Below are positions 32,536 to 46,199 of a DNA stretch of 64,000 nt, piece after piece; the first letter of the stretch is position 1, and the number at the start of each line of letters is the position of its first letter. Origin of the DNA: Stictocephala bisonia (Eukaryota; Arthropoda; Insecta; Hemiptera; Membracidae); contig JAQJVL010000157.1 in the NCBI GenBank assembly GCA_035578905.1, positions 1,302,001 to 1,366,000 on the forward strand. The letters run 5' to 3'. Below the pieces are notes generated by a model. That model saw only the letters and a program-made list of their open reading frames with translations, did not search any database and was not told the DNA's origin. The position numbers were made by a program, and so were the translations under genes.

Positions 32536-34258
32536 CGTTCATCATGTCTCTGTACTTGAACTTTGGATCCGTTAGTTTATCCACTACTTTTCCCCAACGG
32601 TGATCTTGGATGGAAAATTTTCAACAGAACATGCTTTAGGTCATTCAAAACATCGAACTAAGACTACCCTGTTGCAATACGCTTCTCATCGGCTTACAAT
32701 ACGTTCAGGGTTTAGATTAATGCACAGGTCAGTCGTTAATATTGCTGGAATCTATTTGCCCAATCCAGTATTTTAGCACGGCCAACTGTGCGTAGCAGCA
32801 AGTAGAGCTAGCAGCGTAATTCATCAAATGAGCGCATTTGATGGATTACGATATTATGTCATAGAAACCAGGGAACAATGAAAAACGAAAAAGTCTACAC
32901 ACAAAATATTGTTTATAAAGGACTGCTGAAAAAACAAACAATTGAAAATAACGTTGCTACTTAGAAAAGGTATTGAATTTAATTTGGTTTTTTCATTGAA
33001 AAAAATTCATTGCATTAGTTTACTAATTAGTTATTTAGTCTATCCCTATCCAGTGTTAAAATATGTCCAGAGATACCCTCTGGATTGGATTTTAGAGATA
33101 ATTTAATTGCTCGATTTCGAGCAACGGGACCCACTAGTAATTTTTAAATTAGCTAATATTTTAAACCTAATATACTCATCTAAAACTCTGTCCAAGGCAT
33201 TTATGCTCTGGAGGAGTTTATAAGGAGTCACTGGGACGATTGAATAAACAATTTTTACAGCATTTTTATTAAATTAATTTGGATGTTAGGATTACGACGA
33301 TAATTCATGAAAAAGAAATTCTAATCCATGTAATAAGTTTATATTTATATGTCAAGTATCCTCTAAGACGATTTGGATTATAAGAGTGCCATCAGTGAGA
33401 ATAAACTGTATAGGCCTAGTTGGTGTTGCTAGAACGAATGAGTAATGCATGCGATTGACGCGACAGTTTACGTGTTTTTGCATATTCAAGTTTGAGGTCG
33501 TTGGTTGGGTTGTATTGTGTTTTGTTATTATTGTATTTTGTAGTCTAGAGTGTACAAATGACGTTGTGGGAGTGCAATATTCCTATACAACAGGTTACCT
33601 CATTTCTCATATTATGGTCTATATAAGCTGGGTTGTATTACTTACTCTGTGCCTCCAACACAGTGTGTTGTCACAGTATGGTGTTTTATACTGTGGTGTT
33701 GTGCTGAACAATTAAAACTATACTAAAAACCATTACTATATTGTTTTCAAGATTATTTTAGAATTATTTAAATTTCTGGCATTTTAATATTAATTTAACG
33801 CAGCAAAGTGTCATTTTTCATGTGTTGCTGGATTATAGTTAATTAGTAACTACAGTACTAAATAATATCAATATTAAAATACGTCATGGACATATGAATT
33901 CACAATTCAAATAAAATCATATTCAAAACTAAACAAAGTAGAATGAACTGTCATCGAGAGTACGAATATCAGATGTTTTACATTGTTGTGGTTTGTTTTG
34001 TTTACAGCAGTGAAGGCAGAAAAACGCAGCTGAGGCCTCCCTCCCTATGACGTAAATGCTAACAAGTTCAGATGTTTGGGACTCTTCCCATTTTTTTCAT
34101 GCATCTGGAAGAGAATCCAATGGCATGAAGTAGGGTGTTGAAAATGCTTGAAAATGCTGAATTGAAAATGCTTTTGCACCAAGCAAAGAAACATTTAAGA
34201 AATGCATATTTATATAAAAAAGGGAAATGTGCTAAAAACAGATACAAAAACATATGAT
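32536..34258. other. AT-rich non-coding stretch
   Basis: No gene recognised. Small frames such as 33449-33715 lack family features. Short LINE sequence may extend to the left of 34259. Confidence 0.4.
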
Positions 34259-34595
34259 CTAAGATGAATTTGAAAGACAGATACGATTTATCAATGGACC
34301 AAGCTTCCAAGCTACATCCCCGACTGCTTGAAGCTTCGTGGTAACATGTCCATGGAAAGATAGCATCCTATCCAGTGTGATAACCGTGTATTTGCCCTTC
34401 ATGCGCCATGGGATGACTTCCCCGTTCAAGATCACCCTGTGTCTCACCACACCCCCATAGTGTTTCCTCGTGAAGCAGATGGCCTCGCACTTTGTAGGGT
34501 TACTTTGGGCCTCAAAGCCACAGAGAAAGGAGATCGAGCTGTCTCTGAACATAGACGCAGGACTGATGGATGTTCACTGAAGCATAGCATCATCC

Positions 34596-34597
<2 letters not shown>
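34259..34597 (-). pseudogene. Jockey-like LINE fragment starting at the reverse transcriptase catalytic box
   Basis: The minus frame begins at ADDAMLQ directly beside the GA microsatellite. It then gives MFRDSSISFLCGFEAQ, NPTKCEAICFTRKHYGG, RHRVILNGEVIPWRMKGKYT and ITLDRMLSFHGHVTTKLQAV. This is the region after the YADD box in Jockey-type reverse transcriptase. One in-frame stop (after ADDAMLQ) is present. Everything upstream of ADD has been replaced by the microsatellite. Confidence 0.8.
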
Positions 34598-36089
<1,492 letters not shown>

Positions 36090-36765
36090 CTAACAATGGA
36101 CCAAAACAGATCCATAAGGAACACCTCTGAGGACAAGGTACCCATTTGAAGACTCAAACACACTGCTATCTTTTAAGTATGATTTTACCCAAGCAACACA
36201 ATCAGGAGAACACCCAAATACCTTAAGATTAAGAAGCAACAGAGGGTGGTAGACGCAGTTTAAGGCACACCAGCAGCTACCGGTTGGTGAAATTGCCGCA
36301 CCAACAGAATCCACGCGAAAAGTCGATTACCGCAAAAGCTGCTAGAACCGAAAATTACCGAAGATTACCGAAAAGCTAGGTAGAACCGCAGAAGAAGCAT
36401 CAGACTCCTGGGAAGGGAACTATGGGCCAGCTTGTAGAGGAGCCCCTCGTGCCAGACTGTCAAAAGCCTTACTGATATCAAGAAAAACAGACGTTGTAAT
36501 GGTAGTGGGTGGGTTGTTGTGGAACAGCTAGGTCAATGTGAGGTCGTGTCTGAAGAAAAACGTGTAAACTGTCTCCACATGCATTGGATATCCTGCAACC
36601 CCAGGCAGTATGTTTGGAGTTGAAGTCTCCACCCACTATCGCCACAACATCCGGATGAAGTAGCCTGTCAAGATCTGCTGAGATCAGCCTGCCCGGCTGA
36701 ACGTAAAGGGATGTAATCTCAGTTTCTACTCCTCCCAACTGCAATGAAACTGTAGTCGCCTCCAT
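36090..36765 (-). pseudogene. Rearranged Jockey-like LINE: endonuclease joined to reverse transcriptase
   Basis: The minus frame at 36765-36478 gives LGGVETEITSLYVQPGRLIS, VAIVGGDFNSKHTAWGCRIS and PQQPTHYHYN, an AP-endonuclease with its GDFN-K signature. Directly next comes DISKAFDSL (about 36480-36450), a reverse transcriptase motif. After about 190 bp without LINE similarity the frame 36314-36090 resumes at ALNCVYHPLLLLNLKVFGCS, SPDCVAWVKSYLKDS and NGYLVLRGVPYGSVL. So the linker and early reverse transcriptase are deleted, and foreign sequence sits inside the KAFD motif. Confidence 0.75.
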
Positions 36766-37400
36766 AATGGTCGTAAGCCGTGGTAAGTGTATGTGGGTGA
36801 CCCGCCAGGTACGTAACTAGGCATTGGCGGTAGAGGCCGCCACCAAGGGCGCAGAAAGTATAGGGGCAGGAAGAAATTGGCTTTTGAACTATAGTAAAAA
36901 TTAAATATTACATTTTTTATTCATATTTTTGTATGGGATCGTTAAAAAAAGTGTTGAAAATATATAGTGGTATACAGTAGTATTTTAAAAATTACAACAT
37001 GTTTTGGGCTTTCAATATGATGAAGTAAATAGGAAGATGAGTTATGAATGAGGAAATTTCAATTGTCATAATCCAGACAGTTGGCAGTACTTTTGTCTGT
37101 TATGTGTCGGATGTCCCGATAGCTAGCTACTGTCGGTGCAGAAAAAATCATGTTATTATGAAATTATGTCCTATGAAAAATCCAACACACCATGGTTTTG
37201 CTCGTTTAATTTTACATTATGGCATATGCATTATTACATTTTATCACGATGGTTAATTTCTATCTTAGTAGGAACCGACATTTTAACTAGTTTTCACTGT
37301 GCATGCATAGTTACACACTTTTTTAACTAAAAAAAGTTAACTTATTGCATTTTAATTTAATTAAGTGGTTAAAAAGACTGTTTTCTATAAGTTTCACAAA
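36766..37400. other. AT-rich non-coding stretch
   Basis: No gene recognised; the 60-70 codon frames at 37044-37330 overlap each other and lack family features. Confidence 0.4.
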
Positions 37401-37580
37401 TTAGGAATTTTTCTTGGTTCCAAAGATTTTTAATTTTTTTGGGGATTTCCGACAACAAGAATTCTATTGGCACCGGTCTCCATTTATCGATTGACTTACT
37501 TATCCACATAGGGTGGAATTATTTTATATATACATACAATATATTAAATAATTGTACGGATATATATTATTTAATATATT

Positions 37581-37618
<38 letters not shown>

Positions 37619-37880
37619 CATGTGTTTGTGTATAGCTACCAACTTATACACTATGTCAGATTGTTTTTTACTATTACTGTTTTTCTTTTTATTCCTTATT
37701 AATTAATGTGTTTATATTCTATTTGTTTTTATATTCATAATTAATCAATAAATTCTCTTTTTACTATTTTATTATCTAAAAGAAGCAGCGTCTGGAAGAA
37801 ATATTTTTTGGCTCCAAGGATTATTAATATTTTGGGAGGGTTTTCGATCACGAGAAATCGATTGGCACCAGTCTCAGCAC
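37401..37880. repeat. Pair of diverged direct repeats with a (TA)n run between
   Basis: 37401-37490 and 37795-37880 share TTCTTGGTTCCAAAGATT, TTTTGGGGATTTCCGA-CA and ATTGGCACCGGTCTC-like text. A (TA)n microsatellite lies at about 37584-37615. Confidence 0.7.
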
Positions 37881-37959
37881 TGGGAAAATTCTCATTTCTG
37901 CCCCAGAGGCTCCTAGACGTCCCGTGTTATCAACTTCCAGAAAAAAAACAATAAAACGA

Positions 37960-38585
37960 AAAAACAATATGGAACCATTTCGACTTCTAGCAGAAAGTGG
38001 GGTATCAAACTATAGGATTATTTATCTTCTAAATCACATTACACAACTACATTTCGGAAGAGACAACATTAAATGGCTCTGCCCTACTCCCAAATAACAA
38101 ATATACTCAAAAACCCAACATTGGGTAATGTAAACTAATATATTGAAGTGAGGTATCAAATTAAAGGTATTTTTATTTTAATTCATAATATACCATCAGA
38201 TCTTAGAAAAGACTATGTTTACGGGCTACACTGTCCCAACAACCCAAATTCATAGTCATACTGCTTAAGAATCCTGGCGAGGCCGTAGGCCGATTTTCCT
38301 CACGAGGCGACATGCCGAGATCCACAAATCGGACTGAAGCAGAGTGCCTTGGTGAAACCGCAGGTCGAACTTGCCCCGCGAGGCCGTAGGCTGAGTTCAA
38401 CAAAGAGGCCTATTGTAGAGCGTCACGGCGAAGCCGTAGGCAGAGCTACCCCACGAGGTCGTAATAACCTACAAGGGAAAGCAACAACAAACGATATTCA
38501 GGATCATCTGGGATATATGGATTCTACCTCTTCAGTTTGCAAATTCACTTGAGCGAAGCTCGGTCTCCCGGTACTTGAAATATAA
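37960..38585. repeat. Dispersed repeat, copy 2
   Basis: Partner of 21480-22040. Copy 2 has an expanded middle with four spaced GCGARGCCGTAGGC motifs (about 38276, 38380, 38427 and 38453), suggesting an internal decayed tandem repeat. It ends GAGCGAAGCTCGGTCTCC. Confidence 0.8.
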
Positions 38586-38595
38586 ATGCGATTCA

Positions 38596-39010
38596 TTAAG
38601 GAGCTGTCGCTATATTACGAATCGCCTTTAGGGGGGAGAGAGGTTTTTGGCAGCGTTGTACACCGTTACGGGGGAGGGGGAGGGTTTTCTACGTGGCGTT
38701 ACCTATATATTAAACCGCAACAATTTGTTTTAATTCATTCACAAAATTGGATGTTTTCTTTCAAAAATAAAAGATTTTAAAGTTAGTAATATATTCTTAC
38801 CCCATTAGAAAGCCAACAAAACAAAACATTGAATATCATAAATCATAATATATATATGAAAATGGATGACAACAATTGGAAGTAGGGTTGGTCACAGCGT
38901 TACGTAATTATTAAGGGGTGATAGGTATTACCGTTACAAGTTCGTTCACGGAAGGGAGGGGGTCTGAAAAGCCCGATTTCAGCGTTACGTAATTTAGGGA
39001 CAGCCCCTAA
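38596..39010. mobile_element. 415-bp MITE-like element
   Basis: The left tip TTAAGGAGCTGTCGCTATAT pairs with the right tip read in reverse, TTAGGGGCTGTCCCTAAATT. Inner text GCGTTACGTAA and G-rich/C-rich blocks also face each other. No transposase frame; target duplication not clear. Confidence 0.65.
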
Positions 39011-39479
39011 ACGGGTGTTTGAGTAATAAATGTGTAAAGTTGACGCCCACAAAAAACGAGTTAAAATTTCGGTACTATTTTGCTCCTACTAGAATAAAAA
39101 TAATTAAAACCTATTAAAAATTAATAACGCTTATGTTAATCATGTACACTTAAACGTTACATGATAACATTTAAGTTACATGTTGATGAGGAAAATGTTG
39201 TGATTGGATTTTATATAGGCCTAGTCCTCTAGTTTCTTATGAATCAACCTTCAAACTTGGGTACTCATAATTTCTGCGCGACATCAGTGCGAAGCGGGGA
39301 TACTAGAGGTGGTTGCGGCCGATACAGTTAGATCTGCTTAAAGCTATACATTCTTATAAACTATCTAAATGTAGCGTGTCTTAATATAGAAATCAAACTC
39401 AGGATATTTTTACCATGCCCGTAACCGTAGCTAGTTATGAACGCAGTTTTATTAAGTTTAAGCCCATAAAAAACTACTT
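39011..39479. other. AT-rich non-coding stretch
   Basis: No gene. A short inverted or duplicated block (CGTTACATGATAACATTTAA) lies near 39155. Confidence 0.4.
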
Positions 39480-41160
39480 TGACAATTCTCTTAATTAAAG
39501 AGTCCAGTCAAAGTCATAGTCCTCATAACTGGAGACCACTGTGTGAATCTTGACATCGTCGGTGAAGAGTAGAGCATCCACCTGAAGAACAGACGTTATA
39601 TCATTGATGAACATGATGAATAGATGAGGACCAAGTAGGGACCTTTGAGGCACACCGGAAGTTTACAGAAATTCCTGGGAAAGCGCACCAGGCAATTTTA
39701 CTCTCAAGCTCCGGCCAAACAGATAGTCGCTGAACCAGGAAAATAAAGGGCCATTGATTCTATAAGCTTTAAGCTTGCTAATGAGGATGGAGAGGTAAAT
39801 GCCTTGGCAAAGTCAATAAAGGCAACATCAAGCTGTTTACCTGATCGTAAGGCAGATAATATGCATTCCTCAAATATTAGCATGTTGGTGACAGTTGACT
39901 TGGAGGAGGTGAAGCCATGTTGACTTGGAAAAATTAGGGGTTTAAGAAAGGGTTTGAGTTGAGAGAGCACTAGCATTTCAAATACCTACCCCATTACTGA
40001 TAGGATGGAAATAGGTCGATAGTTCTCCATTTTCGATGGATTGCCCCCTTTGGGAATAGGAACAATATCCCCGTCTTGAGAGTTTCAGGAAATATTCCTT
40101 ATGGAATGGACATGTTGAATAATATAGTCAGCGGTAGGGCCAAAGTGTCGCTGCAGTGTTGTAAAAAGGACGGAGCTACATTATCTGGGCCAGCACTCTT
40201 CCTGACATCAATTTTCCTGAGGGCTTCCAAGAAGGAGATGATCGACAGGGAGAAGTTGGCACTAAAGTTAAAGGCGGTGGTGAATTTACGGGCTTCGAGA
40301 AAACAGACGAAAAGAATGCTGAGAACATATTAGCTCTCTCCATTGGTTCATTTGAAGAGTATGGTATAGCTGGAGATTCATCAGAGGAACAAATAAAACT
40401 CCAGAAGCTTTTAAGGTTGTGAGGAACTGAGTCTTCCATGTGCTTCAGATAATTTCTATGACATATGCGACTCAGATTCCTGCAAACATTACGCAACACG
40501 CAAAACCTTGAATAGTGTGTTGGAAGGAATGTTTGTCTGTAGTGCTTATGGACTATCTTCTTCTGAATAATCAGATTTATTTATGAGCTCCGCGGAGAAC
40601 CACTTGGGGAAGGGTGAAGTTCCGATTCATTTTATGGGACTGCACTCAACGCAAATATCATCAAGCAATGAAATCATTCTTCCAAAACTCCTGGACGTCA
40701 GTTAAATCGTGTACAAAAGAAAAGTCCACTGTTGAGAGCATTTCAGAGGTAGCAAACAGGTTGCACTTGGACAGGTGTAGAATTTGTCAGGAGGGAGACC
40801 TTGATTAACTGGCAGCGAGAAAAACAAAGGAGGGTGATGGGGATTGGCTAGAACCAGATACTCATCTGCAGCGTTAACGGGGACCGACTTGAAGCTAGAG
40901 AAAACCAAATCCAACGTTACTTGTCTAAAGTTCTTGATGTGATTAATTTGGTCCAAGGAATGAAGTTCAGCGAGATTTTCGAGAAGTTCTTTCTTGGATC
41001 GATCAGAAACGGAACGTTCAGGAGTAGTGCAGTCATAAGAGGCGATGTTATTGCAAGCAAGACCATTTTTTAGCTATAGAAGTTTGGTACGTAGGCTATT
41101 TACATGTTGAAAGTATACATTTAAGTAATGTTTCCCGTTGGAAGATATTAGTTTGTTGTG
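39480..41160 (-). pseudogene. LINE ORF2: remnant endonuclease and reverse transcriptase
   Basis: Minus strand, 5' to 3': NVYFQHVNSLRTKLL (about 41130), the first residues of the endonuclease. It then jumps to NHIKNFRQVTLDLVFSSF and LVLANPHHPPLFFSLPV, its C-terminal end, so the catalytic middle is deleted. Reverse transcriptase follows: KSAGPDNVAPSFLQHCSD, ENYRPISILSVMGRYLK, QHGFTSSKSTVTNMLIFEEC, LDVAFIDFAKAF and LLFTDDVKIHT (a variant of YADD). Several stops and frameshifts are present. The Jockey/CR1-like group is a guess from wording. Confidence 0.75.
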
Positions 41161-41289
41161 CAATCTTGGGAATTTCATTCAAATAGTTTATGGTCAGGTC
41201 CAGTTCACCAGATTCTGTACAGGCTGTAAGAGTGTTTTGCAAATCAGATAGATACTGTCTTTCCTTCAAAGTGCGATCACGGGCAAGAG

Positions 41290-41811
41290 AGACACCATTA
41301 AAGCCAACATCTGAGCCTTTCTTGAGTTGAAACTTCGGAAGAGTGTGGAGGCTTCACCTTCCGACAAAATGCATAAATTGATAGCTCGAGGTTTATTCTT
41401 ATCAGTCTTCCCAATTCTAAAGAAACGGGCTCCATTTAAAGATGGTCCAAGATCACAACAATCCAGAATTTTTTAGATGAGGTCACTGTTATGAACTTTC
41501 ACAGTTGCTGGCGAAGTTGATTTGCATTCTATAAGGCCATGAATAATTACGTTGCGTGCCGGACGTTATCTGTCATTAATTTCTTTTAAGAGGTTCTCAA
41601 TTGGCATATTACAATTGACAGTATTAGTCTTTAAATCGAGAAGTTCACCCTCAAGCTTCTCAATGCGTGTCTCAAAAGAATTTATCTTTGTACTTAGTTT
41701 GTCTAAATCCGATTTTATCTCTTGCAACCCATCCGAAATCCCATACACTTCTTCTTTTGTTGCGAGTTGTGAGAACTTGTTGAGTAACTTGTCCTCAATA
41801 AGCAAATTCAT
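41290..41811 (-). pseudogene. LINE ORF1: coiled-coil and RRM-like nucleic-acid-binding protein
   Basis: From the ATG at 41811 an 81-residue frame forms a heptad-rich coiled coil (LEEIKSDLDKLSTKINSFET-type text, then RIEKLEGELLDLKTN). The same frame continues past two TAA stops as RPARNVIIHGLIECKSTSP, ILDCCDLGPSLNGARFFRIG and KTDKNKPRAINLCIL. That is the RNA-binding part seen in ORF1 proteins of many insect LINEs. It lies immediately upstream of ORF2 in the same orientation, so both are one element. ORF1p coats the element RNA. Confidence 0.7.
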
Positions 41812-42333
41812 GAGTTGCTGTGACGGATTAGAATTTGTATATTAACAATCAACTCTCTGGCAGTACCATTTTTTATTTATATTATTAGCATATGTTGAAT
41901 TCTTGGATTTGGTTACGCCGAAACATTTTATATGAAGCTACCCTTGGCATTCAGAATCACTTCATCTTCGGTATCAAAGTTAACCTACTTTACATATTTT
42001 TTATGTACTTAAATTACTCTAAAACTAATAATTCACTGAGAATAAATAAATGGACAAATTATTTTAAGTACCGGTATAATTTCATATTATTTTCTACATA
42101 TCACGTTTTGAAAAGAATTTAGCGGCTGTACGATTATGATGCCAGAAATATGACAATTTTAAGCTGTTCGTACAATAAATCTTATGCGACTTTTTGGCAA
42201 CACTGGTTTGGTGGAGGAAGTGGGTAATGTTAATTAGTCCTTCCACCATGGGTAAGTAGAAAATTATAAGGTAGGGATCATGATGACATCATTGGTGAGA
42301 ACAGCTGACTTTATGCCGAAGCCGTCAGTACGT
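41812..42333. other. AT-rich non-coding stretch
   Basis: Nothing recognised beyond a probable LINE 5' region close to 41812-41870. Confidence 0.4.
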
Positions 42334-43137
42334 TGCCAACCTAACTTGGGGGTTTTTTCCCTAGATGAACAATCTAAATTTCCCTAGATTACTAAGAAAT
42401 TCCCTCCCTAGATACGTGAATCTTGCGTAAATACAGCGAGGACACATTGGAATAGAGAAGACAAGTCCATAGAATAGAAATATTAGTACATGAAACCAGG
42501 TAATAAATTGTGGAAACGTTCAGATTAATTATAAAGTAGATAAATCGATTTGAAAACTTTCAACTTGATAAGAAAGGCCTCAACACCAGAAATATACTAA
42601 TTGTAAAGTTCGGAAATGGTTCAATTACAAAGTAAACAAAAGAAGTAAATAATTGGAATAAATCGAAAAAATACACTACATATTTTAATGAAAATTAGTA
42701 ACCAGGGGTTTTTTAAATCGCTTATTATGATTTTGACATCAACAATTTAGTAAAACAAAATGGCGTATGGGAAATTATGCTTTTTCCACCATTATTACGA
42801 TGAGATTAGCATGACTTGATACTGATAACCAGATCTAGGTTTTTAATGTAAACTCTAAACAGACCATAAATATTTCCATTGTATCATCACTGAATCCCCT
42901 ACATACAGGGAAATTACCCTGCATGTAATATGAAATTACCCCAAGTCTGTTGTAGTATGAAGAAGCCAAATATTACGGTTTTATTACACGGCAATATATT
43001 TTATATTTATATAAAATATATATTCAATATTTACTTGCAAGACTGCCTATATTTCCCTAAATATTAGTGCCTTTTCCCTGTTTCCTTAGGATCTTCAAGA
43101 CTTCCCTAAATCTAGGGAAATTCTCCCTAGGTTGGCA
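42334..43137. mobile_element. 0.8 kb non-autonomous element with short inverted ends
   Basis: The left end TGCCAACCTA faces the right end TAGGTTGGCA. The motif TTCCCTAGAT or its relatives (CTAGGGAAATT, TTCCCTAAAT) recurs at least eight times near both ends, in both orientations. The centre is AT-rich with no coding frame. Superfamily unknown. Confidence 0.5.
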
Positions 43138-44044
43138 TCGCCTCCAGTAACACGTTACGATAACCTAGTATTTTCATAACAATGTTTTTACAGCTGATTT
43201 CCCACATTAGTGTTTCATATTTATTTACTACTGTATTCATTTTTTTAAAAGCTTGTGTCAATAAGTAATATTTGATTAATTCAAGAAGAATTTAATGTAA
43301 TGATGTTATTAAAATATAATTAAAAGTATTGTTAACCTAGAAATACAAATGTTTAGTTATATATTGTATATAAATTAGAAATGACACTAATTTAATATAA
43401 ACAGAGGCCGATATTATTCTTTTTATTAAATGAAAAAAATAAAATTATGTTGGTTTAAAAAAATTATTTTACAAAATTTAGTTACGATAAATTGTTTGGT
43501 TTACGTGAGAACATGTACAGGCCTAATACATGTTCTCACGTAAAGATGCTACCTGCCAAACAGTTTCTGCAGTTTCAGTTCCAGATATTACAAAGGTTAG
43601 TTATAGTTTACCGCGACAGGCTACAGCGATAACAGTTTATTATAAGCAATACTTTTGTTTATTATGTTGCGTAAAATAACGCTTATTTCGACAGCTGGTG
43701 GAACGATCTCTCCAATGACGTCATGATACTACCTTATGTTATTCTACTTACCTCACCTGGGGGCTGGGGTAACAGTAACTAACAACAAATGTATGTGTTG
43801 TGATTGGTTATAAATTGAAATAACCTTAGCCTAACTTGTTCATTTACTTAGCAATACTATTTCATTACTTTCTGATCTAAACAAATATGCACTTCCAAGC
43901 ACCACTTAATTCATAATCAGGCATATGCGTGGTTTTATTGTGAACTGGAAGTATAATTTAAACTGACAGTCTTTTTTTGTACAATTCAATTAAACTTAGG
44001 CCTTTTATGCAGTCTTTGCACATCAGAATAATTAATTGTTATAA
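43138..44044. other. Non-coding region upstream of the PAF-acetylhydrolase-like gene
   Basis: No other gene. It includes the hairpin at 43501-43543. Promoter and 5' untranslated sequence of the downstream gene may lie here, but no core promoter motif can be fixed. Confidence 0.4.
43501..43543. repeat. Perfect 17-bp hairpin
   Basis: TTACGTGAGAACATGTA (43501-43517) pairs with TACATGTTCTCACGTAA (43527-43543) around a 9-nt loop. Flanking TGTTTGG and CCAAACA can extend the stem after a bulge. Confidence 0.9.
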
Positions 44045-46199
44045 ATGGGTTTGTTCTCTAAGAAGAAAGTTCTACCTTTACCAACTGGTATGTATTTGTA
44101 TGAAAATTTATCCTTATAGTATAGGCCTATTTTTCATTTTTTTATATTATTTATTTTAGACCGAATTTTTTTTAGTATTCAATTTTAACAATGTCGTTGT
44201 ATTTTCTTATAACAGGAAAGTCACTTTTTCTTAGTAAATTTTGTCAGTAGTAGGTTTATACACTTGACGATTTGTGAAACTGTCCAATATCTCATCCAAA
44301 CAGTAGGGAATTGGGAAATGTCACTTAACATTGTAGTATACCAACAGTAGGGAATTAGAGAAATGTCACCTGACATTGTAGTGACCAATCACAGACAACT
44401 ATAATTTTGATGGGGAGCTACTTGACACTGATTAAACTTAACCTCAAATTAAAAACATGAATATGATCACAAGACAATGAATAATAATTCAATCCCCATG
44501 TATTAACCGGTTTGAGATGAAATGTATACTGTTGGATAGGGCAGATCCAGTAGAATAAGTCTGCATACTTCATTTAACCCTAGACCTGGTATCAGCGCCC
44601 TTTTAGGGCGCTAGGAATTTATACACTCATCTGGGATCAGCACCCCTCAGTGCCCTCGGATTTTCTCATTGTTTATACACACACAACGCACTGTCTAAAT
44701 GAATGTGATGAAACTGAACCGGACTGACACTATGACCCAACATAACGGAGCCTACTTGGTCCTGGTTACCATTCAATGGTACCATTGCATTCGATTTTTC
44801 AGTATTATAATATTCACGACATGGGTAAAAATAAAATTAATACTTTTAACCCATTATCGGTTCACTATAACACTCGTTGCGGTTACACCTGTTTTGCTAG
44901 TGTTGCAGTGTTTATTTAAAAATCATAAAACTAGAATTTACAATAAAAAGAATATCAAATAGCTTATTTCCTTATTCAATATGAAGTAGAGAATTAAGAA
45001 TAAAATATTGCAACTGATATACTAAGAGATTTGTAAATAAAAAGTTTTATAGACCCTCCTCTACAAATTACATTAACAATTTATTTAATGTTCCAAAATA
45101 GCCAAATTATAGAGAATTTTGAATTCTTTTAGATTTTTATAAATACTTAGTACCATTTGTACATGTGTGTATATTATATATACATAAAACCTAATAATTG
45201 CATATACCAACTTTACAATATAGTATGTGAACAACTATATTTTGTAAACAAATTCTAGAATTATACAAAGAAAACGAAATAAATTGTCTAAAGCGATAGA
45301 TTAGGATCAATAAAGGAACGATATATTATATGCTATATTTATGCTACAAATAACCCATCTGCTGTTGTTTATTTACAATGATGTCTGGTTGTCATAAAAC
45401 CGACGCATAACCTACCAGACCTGCACATCATCTTCGGAAAACTGGGATAACCATTTGAGGGTTAAACTATTTAGTATTTGACAACTGTCAATTTAATATG
45501 AGATAACCTCAAAGGCCTACCTATCTTTCCAAGTGAACCACCAGAGAGGAATGCAAATAAAGAATAGATAATTATTTTTTAAATTTAGTTGAAAATACTG
45601 TTAGTTAGTTTATCAGATATATCTGAAAATTAGTTGATTAAATAAGTTAAGTTGTTATACAAGGTTTGAATATTTCTATTCCAAATTCATGGGGGGCCGG
45701 CCTCCCAAGACTCCACCCATTACCCTGTGTATGACCAATTTGTTTCTTTCCATTTCTTCTTTAGTGTTTTTCTTAGTTTCTTGCTTGTAGCAAGGCATGT
45801 ACATTCCATTTAGCCGTGCTGTAAGAGATTATACTAATAATAACATAAATTCTCAATTTCTTCTCTTTCATGTTATTTAGTAAATTATTTGTTCATTATT
45901 AATATTATAGATTAAACATTAAACTAATAAAATATGTTGTATATTTGGCTGTAAAAAGAGTTAAACAGCTTATATATATATGCATGCTATAATTTAACAT
46001 TTTAATATTTTTTCCTAAACAAAGATTGAATTCCAGTATCTAATTTTTGAAATTTGACAACAGTTAGTTATTGTACTAACCTTCAGTCTCTGTTGTAGGA
46101 CCCTATGGTACATCTTGTGCTGATTTGATGACGGAATATTCGCATGTAGGCATATTTATTCGATTGTACTATCCAACATCACTGCTTCCTGAAAAATCA
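44045..46199 (+). CDS. Platelet-activating-factor acetylhydrolase-like gene, exons 1 and 2
   Basis: Exon 1 coding is 44045-44087 (MGLFSKKKVLPLPT plus one base), followed by donor GTATGT. Exon 2 is 46099-46199, after acceptor CTCTGTTGTAG and before donor GTAAGT. Joined, the codon at the seam is GGA, giving LPTGPYGTSCADLMTEYSHV and then GIFIRLYYPTSLLPEKS. This is the N-terminal pattern of PAF-acetylhydrolases (groups VII/VIII phospholipase A2): GP-x-VGC-x-D-x-M, then G-x-F-x-RLYYP. These serine hydrolases remove short or oxidised sn-2 acyl chains from phospholipids. The ATG is directly preceded by an in-frame TAA, so no earlier start exists in this exon. No signal peptide is visible, which fits an intracellular PAFAH2-like form. 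The catalytic GxSxG exon was not found downstream; it should lie beyond the window or have been lost. Confidence 0.75.
44088..46098 (+). other. Intron 1 of the PAF-acetylhydrolase-like gene
   Basis: 2011 bp, GT-AG. It contains two tandem 45-bp copies at 44296-44340 and 44341-44385 (CAGTAGGGAATT and AAATGTCAC-TAACATTGTAG). A short hairpin GCGCCC-TTTTA-GGGCGC lies at 44595-44611. No exon or transposon gene was recognised inside. Confidence 0.7.
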
